Source: UBA2336 sp965227265 (lineage in GTDB: Bacteria; Bacteroidota; Bacteroidia; Cytophagales; Cyclobacteriaceae). Taken from it: a stretch of DNA of 64,000 nucleotides. The notes beneath the pieces were generated by a model. That model made no database searches. It had not been told where the DNA came from and saw only the letters and a program-made list of their open reading frames with translations. The DNA lies in the NCBI GenBank assembly GCA_965227265.1, contig OZ245738.1, positions 2,356,001 to 2,420,000 on the forward strand, in the 5' to 3' direction. Positions 61,103 to 64,000 of this stretch are shown here, piece after piece (positions within the stretch are counted from its first letter, which is position 1; each line of letters starts with the position of its first letter). Both the position numbers and the translations under genes were made by a program.

Positions 61103-61915
61103 TTATCCTTTCTTGCGGATATAAACATCCCCGTTATTGGTCTTCATGGTGATCTCTGCACCGCCTCCATTCACGTCACCTTTCTTCCAGTCATCAATCA
61201 CAATTCTGAACGTACCGGATTTGCTATCCTCGGTTTTCTTTGGGCCTGTACTGGCGATCTTCATATCAAAGTCGGTGTAAATGTCGCCTTGCTCGGTTTT
61301 CATTTTTAAAGAAGCTTTCAATGAGGACGGAAAACTTACATTAACATCACCGTTATAAGTGTGGTAAGACATTGGAACGCCTTCTGTAATCTTATCAAAC
61401 GTAATCTTGATTTCACCATTGTAGGTGGTGGCAATCACCGAGCCTGAAATGTTAAGCGCTGTGATCTCACCATTATAGTTCGTCAGGGCCAGCTCGCCCT
61501 GAATGTTGCTCAGCATCAGGTCGCCATTGTTGTAGGTATGCGCCTGCACATCAAATCCTACTGGGATCTCAATCTCCAGGTTGATCTCATTATTCCATGA
61601 ATTTGATTTAATAGTCACATAGTTACCATTTTCGGATGCTTCAAGATCAATACCGCCACCGCTTACGCGCTTCAAACCGTCCTTGGTTGTTCTGCTTTTA
61701 TCTTCTTCCTCTTCTTCACCTTTATACTTTACCAATACGTCCTTACGGGCTGTGCCTTTTATCGTAATAGATCCTGAATTAAGGTGAACTTTTATTTTAC
61801 CGCGCTTGGCCGGATCGGTAAGCGCGACTGTAAACTCATTCTCTTGCGCGATAACCGAAGCCGCCAGGCAAACAAAACAGGTTATCAATACGACTACTAT
61901 AGATTGCTTTTTCAT
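61103..61915 (-). CDS. DUF4097-family exported beta-helix protein (copy 2)
   Basis: 270 residues with a signal peptide (KKQSIVVVLITCFVCLAASVIA). Body of short repeated strands: YNGEITALNISGSVIATTYNGEIKI, YHTYNGDVNVSFP, MKTNNGDVYIRKK, the toast-rack pattern of DUF4097. Such proteins often follow ECF sigma/anti-sigma pairs. Periplasmic or surface, role unknown. 19 bp after the first copy. Confidence 0.83.
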   Translation of the reverse strand: MKKQSIVVVLITCFVCLAASVIAQENEFTVALTDPAKRGKIKVHLNSGSITIKGTARKDVLVKYKGEEEEEDKSRTTKDGLKRVSGGGIDLEASENGNYVTIKSNSWNNEINLEIEIPVGFDVQAHTYNNGDLMLSNIQGELALTNYNGEITALNISGSVIATTYNGEIKITFDKITEGVPMSYHTYNGDVNVSFPSSLKASLKMKTEQGDIYTDFDMKIASTGPKKTEDSKSGTFRIVIDDWKKGDVNGGGAEITMKTNNGDVYIRKKG

Positions 61916-61934
61916 TACGTTGAATTAATGTTTT

Positions 61935-62834
61935 TTAATTAGTTGTTTCTTTTAAGTAAACATTCCCATTGAATGTTTCGAAGTCAAGTAACGGACCACC
62001 TGTCCGAATCTTGTAGCGGTTTCCATTCACTTTATATTTTATGTCTTCCCCATTCTTTGTTTCTACTACTTGCACCGGCAGAGATTCAAGGGGTTCAATG
62101 TCGGTGTAAAAATCTCCATTGAAGCTCTCGAAGCTAAAGTTGGCCGCCAGACCTTTCTGGAAGTATGCATTGATGTCCCCATTGAGCGAATAGAATCTGC
62201 AATCCTTTATGGGATTTTTAGAATACTCAATATCCACATCTCCATTAATGGTTGAAGCATCGGCTTCACGCATCAGGTTCTTGAGTTTAATACCGCCATT
62301 GATGTTGTTGGCATGTACAATGCCTTTTACATTCTCTATGCTAATCTCGCCATCGTTAATCGTACTCACCATGACATGGATACCGGCCGGAACTTTTACT
62401 ACAAAATCCATTGTATAGTCGAAATTTTCATCGCAGTTTTTCCCACAATCGTTCCAGCTGTAGCCCCAATTACGCATCCAGCGATTTCCATTTCTAAATT
62501 TTCCCTCATTGTATTTAGAAAATTTGCTGCAGGTGCCTTCCACAAATAAAATGATGGAGTCAACTTCATTGATAACGCCTAACTTAATAGCGGCCTTGCC
62601 TTCTTCCAGCCGTGTTTGGGTTTTCCCCTTAATCATCTTTGTAACTTCTACCAGGATTTCTGTTCCTTCATAACCAATAACTTTCACGTCTCCGTTAATA
62701 TTGGCAATCATGAGTGCGTTATCCGGTGAAGCCTTTTCAAACTTAAACTCCCGCGTAATCTTTTCCGTGTGAGTTTGTGCGAGCACTGATGTAGTGGCTA
62801 CGCCCATCCAAATAATCCAAAATATCTTTTTCAT
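61935..62834 (-). CDS. DUF4097-family exported beta-helix protein (copy 1)
   Basis: 299 residues from the ATG at 62834; a GTG three codons upstream is less likely. Signal peptide MKKIFWIIWMGVATTSVLA. Repeated NGD/NG-strand units (MIANINGDVKVIGYEG, STINDGEISIENVKGIV, ANNINGGIKLKNL, STINGDVDIEY, SLNGDINAYF, SFNGDFYTDI, TFNGNVYLKE). It contains four Cys in the middle (SKFSKYNEG..CGKNCDEN region) that could form disulfides. Same operon as the sigma and anti-sigma genes. Confidence 0.83.
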   Translation of the reverse strand: MKKIFWIIWMGVATTSVLAQTHTEKITREFKFEKASPDNALMIANINGDVKVIGYEGTEILVEVTKMIKGKTQTRLEEGKAAIKLGVINEVDSIILFVEGTCSKFSKYNEGKFRNGNRWMRNWGYSWNDCGKNCDENFDYTMDFVVKVPAGIHVMVSTINDGEISIENVKGIVHANNINGGIKLKNLMREADASTINGDVDIEYSKNPIKDCRFYSLNGDINAYFQKGLAANFSFESFNGDFYTDIEPLESLPVQVVETKNGEDIKYKVNGNRYKIRTGGPLLDFETFNGNVYLKETTN

Positions 62835-62850
62835 ATAGGTCACGATTTTT

Positions 62851-63633
62851 CTAGGTCATTGTTTTGATGCTTTCCTCAATCCGCTTTTTCACTTCCTTAG
62901 GAGTTCTCTCACTTTTTAAAATTTTCTGAAGCTCTTTCACAGAAGATTTCTCCTGAAGCTCAACCATCAACTCGGCCAGCGCCATTTGCACAAGCGGTGA
63001 GTCCTGTTTTGCGATGGAGCGAACAAGCTCTGCCCTGATCTTACTGTCGCGCACGAAAGGCTTTAGTGCTTCAAGCGCTTCAAGTCGCACGTTTAAGTTC
63101 TCGTCATTATTCAGTGTTTGTAACAAAGCATTGGTAACTTTATCACTAACACTGCTCATTTCATTCGTAAGGCTTACGGCCTTCAGGCGTTCCGTGGCCG
63201 ATTCTTTTTGCAGTAATGATAGCATCATCATTTCCTTCATTTCCAAAACTTCACCTTTAAGTTCGGCTACTTCTTTATTGCTGGAAGGTGATGGGAATAA
63301 TAAGTATCCGCCTAAAAATCCAAGGATAAGCGTTACTGAAGCAAGTGCAAGCTTTGGCGCTAATTCTGGCCAGGAAAAAAATTTGGTCCAGGAGAATCCT
63401 TTGCTCTTTGCTTTCACCGTTTTCAACATCTGGTAGAAGTTATCGTCCAGATCGCTTGAAGGCACCGGGGCTTCCAACTTCATAACTTCCTCTTCTATCA
63501 GGCTTAACTCATGCAATTGACTTAGCTCAATCCGGCCGTCTTCAATAAGTTGTTCGATCAACTTAATCTCAACATCATTCGCCTGACCTTTGTTGTACTT
63601 TAAAATAAGTTCATCCATTCTCTCCTGTTCCAT
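62851..63633 (-). CDS. HEAT-repeat anti-sigma-like membrane protein
   Basis: 260 residues. The cytosolic N-terminus (MDELILKYNKGQANDVEIKLIEQLIEDG) resembles the start of anti-sigma factors but has no zinc motif. One membrane segment near 98-115 (LALASVTLILGFLGGYLLF) is followed by a coiled stretch and HEAT-like repeats (VTNALLQTLNNDENLNVRLEALEALKPF, IRAELVRSIAKQDSPLVQMALAELM). It lies one base after the sigma gene, so it likely controls that sigma factor. Confidence 0.78.
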   Translation of the reverse strand: MEQERMDELILKYNKGQANDVEIKLIEQLIEDGRIELSQLHELSLIEEEVMKLEAPVPSSDLDDNFYQMLKTVKAKSKGFSWTKFFSWPELAPKLALASVTLILGFLGGYLLFPSPSSNKEVAELKGEVLEMKEMMMLSLLQKESATERLKAVSLTNEMSSVSDKVTNALLQTLNNDENLNVRLEALEALKPFVRDSKIRAELVRSIAKQDSPLVQMALAELMVELQEKSSVKELQKILKSERTPKEVKKRIEESIKTMT

Positions 63634-63634
63634 A

Positions 63635-64000
63635 TCACATGTGTTTTTCCAATTGTTGATAAACTGTTTTTAACTCCTGCAATGCTCTGAAAACTTTCAC
63701 TTTCACTGCACCTTCTGTACATCCCAGGATTTCTCCAATTTCTTTGTATTTTTTTTCCTGATACTTACTCAATAATATAATCTCACGTTTATCAGCCGGA
63801 AGCCGATCAAGTGCCATAGAAAGCATTTTGGTTTCTTCATCCTGCTGCAGCTGAACGGAATACGCATCTTCATGACCAAGCTTGTTTTCCCACGACTCTA
63901 CGGATTCCGCTTTGCCAAGTTTATTTTTCCGGTAGTGATCATGATTCACATTTCGCGCAATGTGAAACATCCACGTTTTAAAGTCGCCTTCTCCGCGAAA
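63635..64000 (-). CDS. RNA polymerase ECF-type sigma factor (5' end beyond the window)
   Basis: Frame open to the window edge; the visible 121 residues cover the end of region 2 (FRGEGDFKTWMFHIARNVNHDHYRK) and region 4 (LDRLPADKREIILLSKYQEKKYKEIGEILGCTEGAVKVKVFRALQEL). Directs transcription of an unknown regulon, likely including its own operon with the HEAT anti-sigma and DUF4097 genes. Stop one base before the anti-sigma ATG. Confidence 0.92.
   Translation of the reverse strand, partial: FRGEGDFKTWMFHIARNVNHDHYRKNKLGKAESVESWENKLGHEDAYSVQLQQDEETKMLSMALDRLPADKREIILLSKYQEKKYKEIGEILGCTEGAVKVKVFRALQELKTVYQQLEKHM

Overview
The window looks like the chromosome of a gliding-type Bacteroidota, most likely a Cytophagales relative. 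Supporting evidence: a type IX secretion (type B) sorting domain at the left edge, Bacteroidota-style promoters (TAnnTTTG), several DUF families typical of the phylum, many lipoprotein or Sec signal peptides, and a flexirubin/aryl-polyene pigment operon. I cannot name the species. No rRNA, tRNA, CRISPR array, IS transposase or phage block was seen.

Left part (1-17 kb): the 3' end of a large T9SS-exported protein, a GH20 hexosaminidase, a NUDIX hydrolase, the tRNA t6A enzyme TsaC/Sua5, a mixed-type phosphofructokinase and phosphoglycerate kinase (separated by a patch of short palindromic repeats), an RRM protein and a DASS-family anion transporter. Between the transporter and a fatty-acid desaturase lie two integron-like cassettes (10172-11109) with two attC-like sites and no integrase. 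An ECF sigma factor with a membrane partner, S-adenosylhomocysteinase, a FrnE-like DsbA protein and an Asp-box secreted protein follow.

Centre (17.3-40.4 kb, minus strand): an unbroken, mostly translationally coupled operon of about 23 genes for an aryl-polyene pigment of flexirubin type. Tyrosine ammonia-lyase would make the p-coumaroyl starter and a PaaK-like ligase would activate it. Three active ketosynthases, a chain-length-factor-like partner, a ketosynthase-fold remnant, two hotdog dehydratases, FabG, two ACPs and an AcpS-type transferase would build the polyene. A flavin halogenase-like enzyme, a CrtI-like oxidoreductase, two acyltransferases, a methyltransferase fused to an MMPL exporter, a LolA-like carrier, lipoproteins and a C45 Ntn-hydrolase would tailor, esterify and export it. 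The dialkylresorcinol genes (darA/darB) are not visible here. Two coding anomalies sit in this operon: a GT2-DUF2062 protein split at an A10 run, and a thioesterase with no canonical start, in frame with the preceding gene across a single TAA.

Right part (40.5-64 kb): a LolCDE-like ABC pair with a DUF3299-like protein, birA, rsfS-ftsH, lpxH (its last codons come from a palindromic repeat), a frameshifted secreted protein, a sigma-54 NtrC/NtrB-like pair, an ACP, a lipid kinase, a propeller-sensor kinase with NarL-type regulator, TPR/propeller secreted proteins, a DUF5690 transporter-like protein, and an ECF sigma/HEAT-repeat anti-sigma/two DUF4097 operon that runs off the right edge.

The most unusual material is the cassette array, the recurring palindromes whose arms change in a compensatory way, and the two coding anomalies inside the pigment operon.
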